From assembly GCF_015356115.1 (NCBI RefSeq), contig NZ_CP063056.1:2432735-2496734 (forward strand): a DNA stretch of 64,000 nucleotides, given 5' to 3'. The stretch is from Rodentibacter haemolyticus. GTDB lineage: Bacteria; Pseudomonadota; Gammaproteobacteria; Enterobacterales; Pasteurellaceae. The translations under genes and the position numbers were made by a program. This document shows positions 8,071 through 16,152 of this stretch, piece after piece. The notes beneath the pieces are model-generated. The model did no database searches, was not told the origin of the DNA, and saw only the letters and a program-made list of their open reading frames with translations. Within the stretch, counting starts at the first letter, position 1, and each line of letters starts with the position of its first letter.

Positions 8071-8970
8071 TTAAATCCCCGCTGTTTGTTTTATGTATTG
8101 GCGACCTTTTAAGGCATATTCAAATGGATTAGCAATGGCGGGATCTTGTTCCGCTTCCACCACCATCCAGCCTTTATAATCGTATTTTTCAAGCACATCA
8201 AAAATCGGTTTAAAATTAATTACACCATCACCCGGTACGGTAAATGTGCCTTTTTTCACGCCTTGTAAGAAACTGAGATTATTTGCTTTCACCTCTGCAA
8301 CGATTTCATCTCTAACGTCTTTAAGGTGAACGTGAATAATGCGATGAATATATTTTTCCAGCACCGCCAGCATTGCTTTTTGTGAACCTTCGGAATAATA
8401 AAGATGACCGGAGTCAAATAATAAATATACATCATCATTGACGACTTCCATATAACGATCAATTTCTTCCGGAGTCTGAATCCCTGTTCCCATATGGTGA
8501 TGAAGGCAAACTTTCATTCCTTTTTCAGCGGCAAGTTTGGCTAACTCGTTATAGCCTTCGGCAAGTAACTTCCAGTCTTCATCAGTAAAAACCGGCTTTT
8601 CTTTAAATACCGATTTAGTTGTTCCTTGAATACTCCGGCTTTGCTCGGAACAACCGATCACTTTTGCACCCATTTCAGCGAGAAAATCACGATGTTTAAT
8701 AAATTCATCGATAGTTTGCTGTTTCTTACCCTCTACAAAAAAAGTACTGAACCACGCATTACAAATTTGAATATTGCGAAGGGCAAGCTTTTTCTTAAGT
8801 AACGAAATATCACGAGGATATTTATTTCCCACTTCGCACCCGACATACCCGGCAAGAGCCATTTCACTAATACATTGTTCAAATGTGTTTTCGCTGCCTA
8901 ATTCCGGCAAATCATCATTTGTCCAACCAATAGGGGCGATCCCTAATTTGATATTTTCCGCTTTCATCAT
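8071..8970 (-). CDS. iolE: Myo-inosose-2 dehydratase
   Basis: A 299-residue protein of the xylose-isomerase-like TIM-barrel family that dehydrates 2-keto-myo-inositol to 3D-(3,5/4)-trihydroxycyclohexane-1,2-dione. IolE features include LGIAPIGWTNDDLPELG at the N-terminus, AGYVGCEVGNKYPRD, the metal-binding CLHHHMGTGIQTPEEIDRYM, and LLFDSGHLYYSEG with HVHLKDVR. Tandem ATGs (MMK) leave the start ambiguous by one codon; GAGGAG lies upstream. It sits between iolD (30 bp) and iolG (2 bp). Confidence 0.95.
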   Translation of the reverse strand: MMKAENIKLGIAPIGWTNDDLPELGSENTFEQCISEMALAGYVGCEVGNKYPRDISLLKKKLALRNIQICNAWFSTFFVEGKKQQTIDEFIKHRDFLAEMGAKVIGCSEQSRSIQGTTKSVFKEKPVFTDEDWKLLAEGYNELAKLAAEKGMKVCLHHHMGTGIQTPEEIDRYMEVVNDDVYLLFDSGHLYYSEGSQKAMLAVLEKYIHRIIHVHLKDVRDEIVAEVKANNLSFLQGVKKGTFTVPGDGVINFKPIFDVLEKYDYKGWMVVEAEQDPAIANPFEYALKGRQYIKQTAGI

Positions 8971-9000
8971 TTTCTCCTCATTATGTCGTGGAATTTTGCA

Positions 9001-10941
9001 TTAATAACGTCTGGCTTTGTTACGTTGTTGCAGGTTATTTTTATAAGCCTGCTGAATTTCCTGCCGATCGGAAACTTCGGCAACACCAACATGCCACCAG
9101 CTGCCATAGCCGTGTGCCATTGTTTTAGGCAGTACTTTTATATCAATAAGCGTAGAAACCCGTTGCTGTTTAGCATCAAGTAGGGCTATACGCAGTTCAT
9201 CTTCGGTTGTTACTTTATAGGTTTTACAGCCATAGGCAGCCGCATTCATTGCAAAATCTATCGGAATAAGATTGCCATCAAGTTGTTGGCTGTGGGGATT
9301 ACGGAAGCGAAACTCCGTACCGAAACTCTCCATACCCTGTCCGATCTGTAAGTTATTGATACAGCCGTTTGCCATATTATCGAATAGAATGACATTGATT
9401 TTTTTATTTTCTTGGATGGAAGTTACCAATTCGGCGTGAGACATCAAATAAGAGCCATCTCCTAATAAAGCAAACACTTCCCGTTGCGGTTCGGCGATTT
9501 TGACGCCTAATGCGGCATTAACTTCATAGCCCATACAAGAGTAACCATATTCCAAATGATAGGTATTTTCCCCTTTAGTTTGCCAAGTACGTTGTAAATC
9601 CCCCGGCAAACTGCCTGCTGCACCGACAATGATGTCTTGTTCGCCTAAATGCTCGTTGAGAATACCGAGAACTCGGCTTTGAGTTAAACAAGAGCCGGTT
9701 AATTCAATAAATTCGGCGAAAACTTTTTCTCGATTGAGTTTATCGTTAATTTCAGGAATAAAATTTTTGCCTTGATAGGTAATCCGATTAAGTCGATTTA
9801 GTTCCTGCGCAAATTGTTGTTTAGCAGCAGCAATTTGTTCTCCCCATTGTCCTTGATAATTTTTTTGCTGTAAAAGTGCGGTCAATTTTTCTAAAGTTTT
9901 TTTGGCATCGGCGACAACCTGTACACCGTCCAGTTTATAAGCGTCAAAACGGGCGATATTGATATTCAGGAAAGATACATTCGGATGCTGGAAAATCCAT
10001 TTTGATGAGGTAGTAAAGTCTGTGTATCGAGTGCCTATCCCAATAATCAAATCCGCTTCTTTGGCTAATAAATTTGCTGATAAGCAACCTGTTTCTCCAA
10101 TACCGCCCACGTTAAAAGGATGTGCGGAAACAACCGCACTTTTACCCGCTTGCGTTTCACCAAAAGGAATGTGGAAAGTTTCGGCAAAGATTTTTAGTTG
10201 TTCCGCAGCTTCCGAATAACGAACGCCACCGCCGCAAATAATCAGTGGTTTTTTCTTTGAGCAAATCAGTTGCAATGCGGCTTGTAACATTGATTCGGTT
10301 GGGGGTATTCTCTCAATACGATGAATCCGTTTTTGTAAAAAATAATCAGGGAAATCATAGGCTTCAGCCTGCACATCTTGAGGTAAACAAAGGGTTACCG
10401 CCCCGGTTTCTGCCGGATCGGTTAACACTCGCATTGCATTGATACAAGCGGTCATTAGTTGCTCAGGACGTTGAACCCGATCCCAATATTTGCTCACTGC
10501 TCGAAAGGCATCATTGGTACTTATTGTCAGATCGTGAGATTGTTCTATCTGTTGTAAAACAGGATCGGGCTGGCGGGAGGCAAAAACATCGCCGGGTAAG
10601 AGTAGAAGTGGTATTCGATTAGCGGTGGCGGTTGCCGCTGCTGTTATCATATTTGCCGCACCGGGTCCTACCGAGGAAGTACAAGCATAAATCTGTTTAC
10701 GCTGTTTTTGTTTGGCAAAACCGATAGCAGCGTGCGCCATACTTTGTTCATTACGCCCTTGTCGTAAAACAAGCTCGCCTTGATATTGTGACAAGGCTTG
10801 CCCTAGTCCTAGCACATTACCGTGTCCAAAGATGGCAAATACCCCCTCTACAAATTTTGTGGTTTTACCATCGAGCTCAATATATTGGTTATCGAGAAAT
10901 TTGATCAGCGCTTGGGCAACTGTTAAGCGTGTGGTTTTCAT
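9001..10941 (-). CDS. iolD: 3D-(3,5/4)-trihydroxycyclohexane-1,2-dione acylhydrolase (ThDP-dependent)
   Basis: A 646-residue thiamine-diphosphate enzyme that opens the cyclic diketone to 5-deoxy-glucuronate. The N-terminal pyrimidine-binding domain contains FAIFGHGNVLGLGQAL. The central domain contains LIICGGGVRYSEAAEQL. The C-terminal ThDP motif runs from GDGSYLMSHAELVTSI to the NGC that follows about 24 residues later. Length matches IolD (about 640). It is the promoter-proximal gene of the minus-strand operon and is divergent from iolT, sharing the 347-bp control region with the 20-bp array. Confidence 0.95.
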   Translation of the reverse strand: MKTTRLTVAQALIKFLDNQYIELDGKTTKFVEGVFAIFGHGNVLGLGQALSQYQGELVLRQGRNEQSMAHAAIGFAKQKQRKQIYACTSSVGPGAANMITAAATATANRIPLLLLPGDVFASRQPDPVLQQIEQSHDLTISTNDAFRAVSKYWDRVQRPEQLMTACINAMRVLTDPAETGAVTLCLPQDVQAEAYDFPDYFLQKRIHRIERIPPTESMLQAALQLICSKKKPLIICGGGVRYSEAAEQLKIFAETFHIPFGETQAGKSAVVSAHPFNVGGIGETGCLSANLLAKEADLIIGIGTRYTDFTTSSKWIFQHPNVSFLNINIARFDAYKLDGVQVVADAKKTLEKLTALLQQKNYQGQWGEQIAAAKQQFAQELNRLNRITYQGKNFIPEINDKLNREKVFAEFIELTGSCLTQSRVLGILNEHLGEQDIIVGAAGSLPGDLQRTWQTKGENTYHLEYGYSCMGYEVNAALGVKIAEPQREVFALLGDGSYLMSHAELVTSIQENKKINVILFDNMANGCINNLQIGQGMESFGTEFRFRNPHSQQLDGNLIPIDFAMNAAAYGCKTYKVTTEDELRIALLDAKQQRVSTLIDIKVLPKTMAHGYGSWWHVGVAEVSDRQEIQQAYKNNLQQRNKARRY

Positions 10942-11020
10942 AATGTTTCCTCTATTAACTCTTCTATCTATTGATTTTAGTATAGTTGTTTTTTTCCAAA
11001 ATTAAATATTTTTAAAATAA

Positions 11021-11120
11021 AAATTTCATTTTTGAGTCATAGATCACATTTTTGACTTATAGATCACATTTTTGACTTATAGATCACATTTTTGACTTAT
11101 AGATCGCATTTTTGATTAGA
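11021..11120. repeat. Five-unit 20-bp tandem array in the iolD/iolT control region
   Basis: Three identical units AGATCACATTTTTGACTTAT (11041-11100) are flanked by a diverged unit on each side (11021-11040 and 11101-11120). Each core unit holds AGATCACATTT, identical to the right half of the ideal CRP site. The first unit also has AAATTTCATTTTTGA, a motif repeated in other iol intergenic regions. The period of 20 bp would place units on nearly the same helix face. The array lies about 80-180 bp upstream of the iolD start. The rest of 10942-11288 holds a CRP-like site and a second ATTTCA motif, and no gene. Confidence 0.9.
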
Positions 11121-11174
11121 GACTATGGCCTATATTCCTCAATATCATTTATTTTTTGTCAAAAGTAAAAAAAA

Positions 11175-11211
11175 TGTGATCATTGTCTCAAAATTAAAAT
11201 TTCATATTTGA
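11175..11211 (+). promoter_or_regulatory. CRP-like site and iol motif upstream of iolT
   Basis: TGTGA-TCATTG-TCTCA (11175-11190) matches the CRP consensus at 9 of 10 core positions. Adjacent AAATTTCATATTTGA (11197-11211) is followed by TGAAAT (11218-11223), an inverted ATTTCA/TGAAAT pair 13 bp apart. Both lie about 70-115 bp before the iolT ATG, which has a TAGGAG ribosome site. Confidence 0.5.
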
Positions 11212-11288
11212 TTTATTTGAAATATTTATTTTAAATTAACTACAAAATTACAGCTCGCTTTTCAACAATACAAATATAGGAGCCTATA

Positions 11289-12698
11289 ATGAAAGATAAA
11301 GCAAGAAAACATAACTTAAGTTATATCATCCGGATTTGTGCTGTTGCTTCACTGGGTGGATTACTATTTGGTTATGATACTTCGGTTATTTCTGGTGCGA
11401 TTGACGCATTGAAAACCTATTTTCAACTTTCTCCTGCAGAAACCGGTTGGGCAGTTTCTAATGTTGTAATTGGTTGCGTGATCGGCTCTATTTTTTCTGG
11501 GGAAATTGCCCGTCGAATTGGGCGGAAAAAAACATTGGTTATTGCGGCCATATTATTTACTATCAGTGCAATTGGCTCGGCATTAGCCGATTTGTTCTTC
11601 TGGTTCATTATCTATCGTATGATTGGAGGGGTGGCTGTCGGGATCGCAGCGGCAGTTTCACCGATGTATATTGCTGAAGTCGCCCCGAAAGATTATCGGG
11701 GTACTGCCTCAGCAATGAATAATTTTGCTCTGGTATTTGGTCAAATTGTGATTTTTTATGTGAACTATAAAATTGCGCAAGGTATGACGGAGGATTGGCT
11801 TGCCGATATAGGTTGGCGTTATATGTTGGGTTCAGAAGTTATTCCTTGCGTGCTATTTTGCTTAGTTGTAGGATTTATTCCCGAATCACCACGTTGGGAC
11901 GCAATGCGTAATCGTGATGATCTCGCTCTCGTTACTCTTTCTAAAATTTCCAATCCGCAACACGCCAAAAATTTATTGGCGGAGATCAAAGAGTCAATGA
12001 TGATTAACGGTCAATTGCAAAAGCAAAAAATTGACTTTAAAAGACCAGGGGCGTTATTTATCATTTTTATTGCTTGCGCATTAGCAACATTTCAACAATT
12101 AAGCGGGGTAAATGTGATGATGTATTATGCCCCAACCGTGTTAAAAACCATTACCGGCGATATGGAATCAGCGATGTTCCAAACTATTTGGATTGGTATT
12201 GCACAATTACTAGGAATTGGTATTGGTGCCATTTTATTTGATAAACTAGGTCGTTTACCTTTAATGAAAACTGGAGCCGTTGGTGCGGCGCTTGGCTTGT
12301 TGGTTACGGCTTATGCAATATATACTCAAAATCCGGGTTATTTGGCGTTATTCGGTATGATCTTTTTTATGATTTTCTATGCTTTCTCTTGGGGCGTTGG
12401 TATGTGGGTACTTATTGGTGAAATTTTTCCTAACCACATGCGGGCACAAGGACTATCCATTGCCGTTTCATTTAACTGGATTTTTAACTTTGTTGTTTCA
12501 CAAAGCTTCCCAATGATGAATGAGCACCCATATCTTCTTGAGAAATTCCATGGTGCATTTCCAATGTGGTTATTTGCTGGTTGTTGTATCGTTGGTTTTT
12601 TCTTCCTTATTCGTTACGTTCCGGAAACAAAAGGCGTTTCGTTAGAAAAAATGGAAAGCTTATTGTTAGCGAAGCGTGATAACGTGATCCAGAAATAA
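11289..12698 (+). CDS. iolT: Myo-inositol:proton symporter (MFS sugar porter)
   Basis: A 469-residue, 12-segment major facilitator of the sugar porter family. Family signatures are visible: SLGGLLFGYDTSVISGAI in segment 1, ARRIGRKKTLV after segment 2, the PESPRW motif, QQLSGVNVMMYYAPTV in segment 7, and PETKGVSLEKME at the C-terminus. Substrate is inferred from linkage to iolC, 28 bp downstream, and to the rest of the catabolic genes. Sugar porters close in sequence can move xylose or galactose, so IolT is assigned by context as well as homology. Confidence 0.9.
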   Translation: MKDKARKHNLSYIIRICAVASLGGLLFGYDTSVISGAIDALKTYFQLSPAETGWAVSNVVIGCVIGSIFSGEIARRIGRKKTLVIAAILFTISAIGSALADLFFWFIIYRMIGGVAVGIAAAVSPMYIAEVAPKDYRGTASAMNNFALVFGQIVIFYVNYKIAQGMTEDWLADIGWRYMLGSEVIPCVLFCLVVGFIPESPRWDAMRNRDDLALVTLSKISNPQHAKNLLAEIKESMMINGQLQKQKIDFKRPGALFIIFIACALATFQQLSGVNVMMYYAPTVLKTITGDMESAMFQTIWIGIAQLLGIGIGAILFDKLGRLPLMKTGAVGAALGLLVTAYAIYTQNPGYLALFGMIFFMIFYAFSWGVGMWVLIGEIFPNHMRAQGLSIAVSFNWIFNFVVSQSFPMMNEHPYLLEKFHGAFPMWLFAGCCIVGFFFLIRYVPETKGVSLEKMESLLLAKRDNVIQK

Positions 12699-12726
12699 AT
12701 GAAATTTTTAAATTAGGGGAATAAAA

Positions 12727-14631
12727 ATGAAAAAAACACTTGATCTGATTTGCTTAGGAAGGGTTGCTGTCGATTTATATGCACAGCAAATCGGTGCCCG
12801 ATTGGAAGATGTCGCTTCTTTTGCCAAATATCTTGGTGGGTCTTCGGGTAATGTTGCTTATGGTACAGCTGTGCAAGGGATAAAGTCCTCAATGTTGGCT
12901 CGGGTTGGTGATGAACACATGGGACGTTTTTTAAGAGAAGAATTACAACGGGTTGGTGTAGATACTAGTTATTTAATCACCGATAAAGCACGTTTAACGG
13001 CATTGGTCATATTAGGGATTAAAGACCAAGATACCTTTCCATTAATTTTTTACCGTGATAACTGTGCCGATATGGCAATTACTAAAGATGATTTTACTGA
13101 AGATTATATTGCCTCGGCAAAGGCACTTGCGATTACAGGAACGCATTTATCACATCCTAATACACGTGAAGCGGTGCTTACGGCATTAGAATATGCAGGG
13201 CGTAATCAGACTAAACGCTTGTTGGATATTGATTATCGTCCCGTACTATGGGGGTTAACATCATTAGGTGACGGTGAAACCCGTTATATTGATTCCAACG
13301 CTGTCACAAAATCATTACAGGAAGTGTTACATCATTTTGATGTGATTGTTGGTACGGAAGAAGAATTTCATATCGCCGGAGGCTCAACCGATACATTAAC
13401 GGCATTGAAAAACGTTCGTCAAGTAAGTAAAGCAGTTTTAGTATGTAAACGTGGGGCACAGGGATGCTCTGTTTTTGAATCTGAAATCCCCGATGATTTA
13501 GATGGCGGTTTAAATGTTTACGGTGTCCGAGTTGAGGTGCTTAATGTGCTTGGTGCCGGAGATGCCTTTATGTCAGGCTTATTACGCGGTTACATCAACG
13601 GTGAGAGTTGGGAACAATGCTGTCGTTATGCCAATGCTTGCGGTGCATTGGTTGTTTCCCGTCATGGCTGCGCACCGGCCATGCCGACCAAAATTGAATT
13701 GGATGATTATTTATCCCGTGCAGAATCTGTATTACGCCCGGATTTAGACGAAAAACTTAATCATCTGCACCGTGTAACGACCCGTAAAACTCAATGGGAT
13801 GAGCTCTGCATTTTCGCTTTTGATCATCGCAAACAATTAATTGAAATGGCAGAAAAGTGCGGTGCAAATTTGAAACAAATTCCAAAACTTAAAAATTTGC
13901 TCTTAAAAGCGGCAGAACAAACCGCACGGCAGGAGGGGCTTGCGCCGAATCAATCCGGAATTTTAGCCGATACTACTTTCGGACAAGCTGCATTAAACGA
14001 AATTACCGGTAAAAAATGGTGGATTGGTCGTCCTATTGAACAGCCTTCTTCTCTCCCTTTGACACTCGAGCATGGTGATTTGGGTAGCCAATTAATTTCA
14101 TGGCCATTAGAACATATCGTGAAATGCCTTGTATTTTATCATCCGGCGGATAATACCGATTTAAAATCCACGCAAGATGATAAACTCGAAGAAATTTACC
14201 AAGCCTGCTGTCGTACCGGACATGAACTTTTATTGGAAATCATTTTGCCCGCAGATATGGAACAAAATGAGCAATATTATGCTGATATGATAGAACATTT
14301 TTATCAAATAGGCATTAAGCCCGACTGGTGGAAATTACCGGGCGTTTCAGCTGAAATATGGCAATCTATCAGCCATATTATTGAAAAATATGATCCTTAT
14401 TGCCGTGGTATTTTGATTCTTGGATTAGATGCTCCGGAGGCGCATTTTGAAAAAGTATTTAAACATTCCGCAAATGCACCGTTAGTGAAAGGTTTTGCTG
14501 TAGGAAGAACGATTTTCGGACAACCTTCGGCAGATTGGTTGGCAGGAAAAATTGATGATCAGCAACTCATCAATGCCGTTTCAGAACGCTACCGCCGGTT
14601 AATTCATTTATGGCGAAATCGTAAAAATTGA
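12727..14631 (+). CDS. iolC: 5-dehydro-2-deoxygluconokinase fused to DUF2090 aldolase-like domain
   Basis: A 634-residue two-domain protein. Residues about 1-330 are a PfkB-family kinase (LGRVAVDLYAQQIG, GGSSGNVAYGTA, and the anion-hole/catalytic block NVLGAGDAFMSGLLRGY) that phosphorylates 5-dehydro-2-deoxygluconate. Residues about 345-634 are a DUF2090 domain (LCIFAFDHRKQLIEMAEKCG; GFAVGRTIFGQPSADWLAGK) resembling class I aldolases. No separate iolJ is present in the window, so this half probably cleaves the phosphorylated product to dihydroxyacetone phosphate and malonic semialdehyde (inference). It is cotranscribed with iolT. Confidence 0.92.
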   Translation: MKKTLDLICLGRVAVDLYAQQIGARLEDVASFAKYLGGSSGNVAYGTAVQGIKSSMLARVGDEHMGRFLREELQRVGVDTSYLITDKARLTALVILGIKDQDTFPLIFYRDNCADMAITKDDFTEDYIASAKALAITGTHLSHPNTREAVLTALEYAGRNQTKRLLDIDYRPVLWGLTSLGDGETRYIDSNAVTKSLQEVLHHFDVIVGTEEEFHIAGGSTDTLTALKNVRQVSKAVLVCKRGAQGCSVFESEIPDDLDGGLNVYGVRVEVLNVLGAGDAFMSGLLRGYINGESWEQCCRYANACGALVVSRHGCAPAMPTKIELDDYLSRAESVLRPDLDEKLNHLHRVTTRKTQWDELCIFAFDHRKQLIEMAEKCGANLKQIPKLKNLLLKAAEQTARQEGLAPNQSGILADTTFGQAALNEITGKKWWIGRPIEQPSSLPLTLEHGDLGSQLISWPLEHIVKCLVFYHPADNTDLKSTQDDKLEEIYQACCRTGHELLLEIILPADMEQNEQYYADMIEHFYQIGIKPDWWKLPGVSAEIWQSISHIIEKYDPYCRGILILGLDAPEAHFEKVFKHSANAPLVKGFAVGRTIFGQPSADWLAGKIDDQQLINAVSERYRRLIHLWRNRKN

Positions 14632-14646
14632 TACCTCAAAAAAACA

Positions 14647-14679
14647 AAACATCTTCTCAAAAGAGAGGATGTTTTTTTA
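14647..14679 (+). terminator. Terminator of iolT-iolC
   Basis: AAACATCTTCTC (14647-14658) pairs with GAGAGGATGTTT (14663-14674), a 12-bp stem with one G-U pair and a 4-nt loop, followed by TTTTT. It begins 15 bp after the iolC stop. Confidence 0.88.
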
Positions 14680-14783
14680 TCTAAACAACCCAAGCTAAAT
14701 GAGTTTAAACAGCCTACAACGATATATAATGCAGAAATTTGTGGTTCTCATTTGGTATTCGGATTCTCTTTATTTATCCATTA

Positions 14784-14940
14784 TTATGTAGCGGTTGCAC
14801 AAAGAGTATTTTATATCCAATATTTAATAATTTGAGTAGGGTTGCGTTAGCTTTGCGTAACGTATCATTTCATCATTAAACTTTGTTAATGGTGCATTAC
14901 GGCTTCGCCTAAAACACCACCTAATAATTTGGCAAGTGCT
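14784..14940 (+). repeat. ~155-bp interspersed palindromic repeat, copy A
   Basis: This segment aligns along its full length with 25769-25924 (opposite orientation) and 63518-63668 (same orientation). It starts TTATGTAGCGGTTGCACAAA, carries two imperfect palindromes (GTTGCGTTAGCTTTGCGTAA and GGTGCATTACGGCTTCGCCT) and ends GGCAAGTGCT. It fills much of the 508-bp gap between iolC and the ABC permease gene. The remainder of that gap (14680-14783 and 14941-15065) shows no gene. Confidence 0.85.
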
Positions 14941-15065
14941 ACATAACACGGCTGTTTTTTTACAGCACTTTTAATTTTTAAAGTATCTTCCTAATTTCCT
15001 CATATAAAGAAGTCTTAAGTCAGTTTAAATTACAGAGAAAAAACATTTTAAGTTTACCTAACAAA

Positions 15066-15097
15066 AAATATCCCGGTAATAAATGACCGGGATATTT
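15066..15097 (-). terminator. Terminator of the inositol ABC transporter operon
   Basis: AAATATCCCGGT (15066-15077) pairs with ACCGGGATATTT (15086-15097), a 12-bp perfect stem with an 8-nt loop. Minus-strand readout ends in a T run. It lies 43 bp beyond the permease stop. Confidence 0.85.
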
Positions 15098-15139
15098 GCT
15101 TTAATATAGGTAAGAAGATTGGTTTGAATAGAGTAGTGG

Positions 15140-16093
15140 CTAATTTTTTTTACGGCGTTTTAAGGTATCCAATAATACTGCCACAACAATAATTCCACCT
15201 TTTACAATTTGCTGCCAATAGGGATCTACGCCGAGCATATTAAGCCCTTTATTCGTTGTTCCGATAATTAATGCGCCTATCACACACATCGGAATAGTAC
15301 CAAAACCACCACTGAGAGATACACCGCCTATTACAGCGGCGGCAATGGCATCCAGTTCCCAAGAAAGCCCGTATGAAGGGTTACCGGCGTAGGTTCTTGC
15401 TGCTAATAATGCACCGGCCAATCCTGATAATGCCCCACCAAGTACGTAAACTCCAATTAGCGTTTTAGTCGTATTAATACCACAGATTTTCGCCGCATTT
15501 AAATTGCCACCTACGGCATAGACGTGACGTCCAAAGGTCGAGCGGCTAAGTAAAATATGTGATCCTATAACAATAATGATATAGAGCAATACCAAGCCCG
15601 GTAAGCTAAAAATATTTACATCTGAAATCCAAGTAAATGCCACAGATGAAGCATCAATCGGGCGACCATCAGAATAAAGCTGAGCAGCACCGCGAGCGAT
15701 AATCATCATTCCCAATGTGGCAATGAATGGTGGAATACCGCCGATTGCCGTTAAACCTCCGTTAACTGCGCCAAGTGCCGCACCAAGTAAGATTGATGCA
15801 CCAAAGGCGATCAATGCTGCAGAAACCGAATCACCGCCTGTCACAATAGAAGCGGATAATACCGCAGCGAGTGCTACAACGGAGCCTGATGAAAGATCAA
15901 TCCCTGTGGTGATAATAATAAAAGTTACGCCAATAGCAATAATTCCAAACATAGAAACTTGCTCAATAATACTCCATATCGTACGCGCAGAGAAAAAGCC
16001 ATCTATTGAAATTGATAGACTCAAAAATAATAGAATTAGAATTAGCACCATTCCGTAGGTATTTAACAGTTTCTTTAAGGTAGAATTTGACAT
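15140..16093 (-). CDS. ABC sugar/inositol transporter permease (RbsC-like)
   Basis: A 317-residue integral membrane protein of the ribose/galactose-type permease family, with about 8-10 hydrophobic segments. Family landmarks are GVTFIIITTGIDLSSGSVVAL near the N-terminus, GGIPPFIATLGMMIIARG, and AIAAAVIGGVSLSGGFGTI near the C-terminus. It is the third gene of a minus-strand importer operon (binding protein, ATPase, permease). Location inside the inositol cluster makes an inositol or related cyclitol the probable substrate (inference); ribose cannot be excluded from sequence alone. Confidence 0.87.
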   Translation of the reverse strand: MSNSTLKKLLNTYGMVLILILLFLSLSISIDGFFSARTIWSIIEQVSMFGIIAIGVTFIIITTGIDLSSGSVVALAAVLSASIVTGGDSVSAALIAFGASILLGAALGAVNGGLTAIGGIPPFIATLGMMIIARGAAQLYSDGRPIDASSVAFTWISDVNIFSLPGLVLLYIIIVIGSHILLSRSTFGRHVYAVGGNLNAAKICGINTTKTLIGVYVLGGALSGLAGALLAARTYAGNPSYGLSWELDAIAAAVIGGVSLSGGFGTIPMCVIGALIIGTTNKGLNMLGVDPYWQQIVKGGIIVVAVLLDTLKRRKKN

Positions 16094-16152
16094 AATTACG
16101 TCCTTATTTTGAAATGTTTAGCAATGAAATTAAATTTTTAATGACGAAATAA

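Noticed and set aside
11021..11120. Possible CRISPR array
   Set aside because: Units are contiguous 20-bp tandem repeats with no unique spacers and no cas genes nearby.
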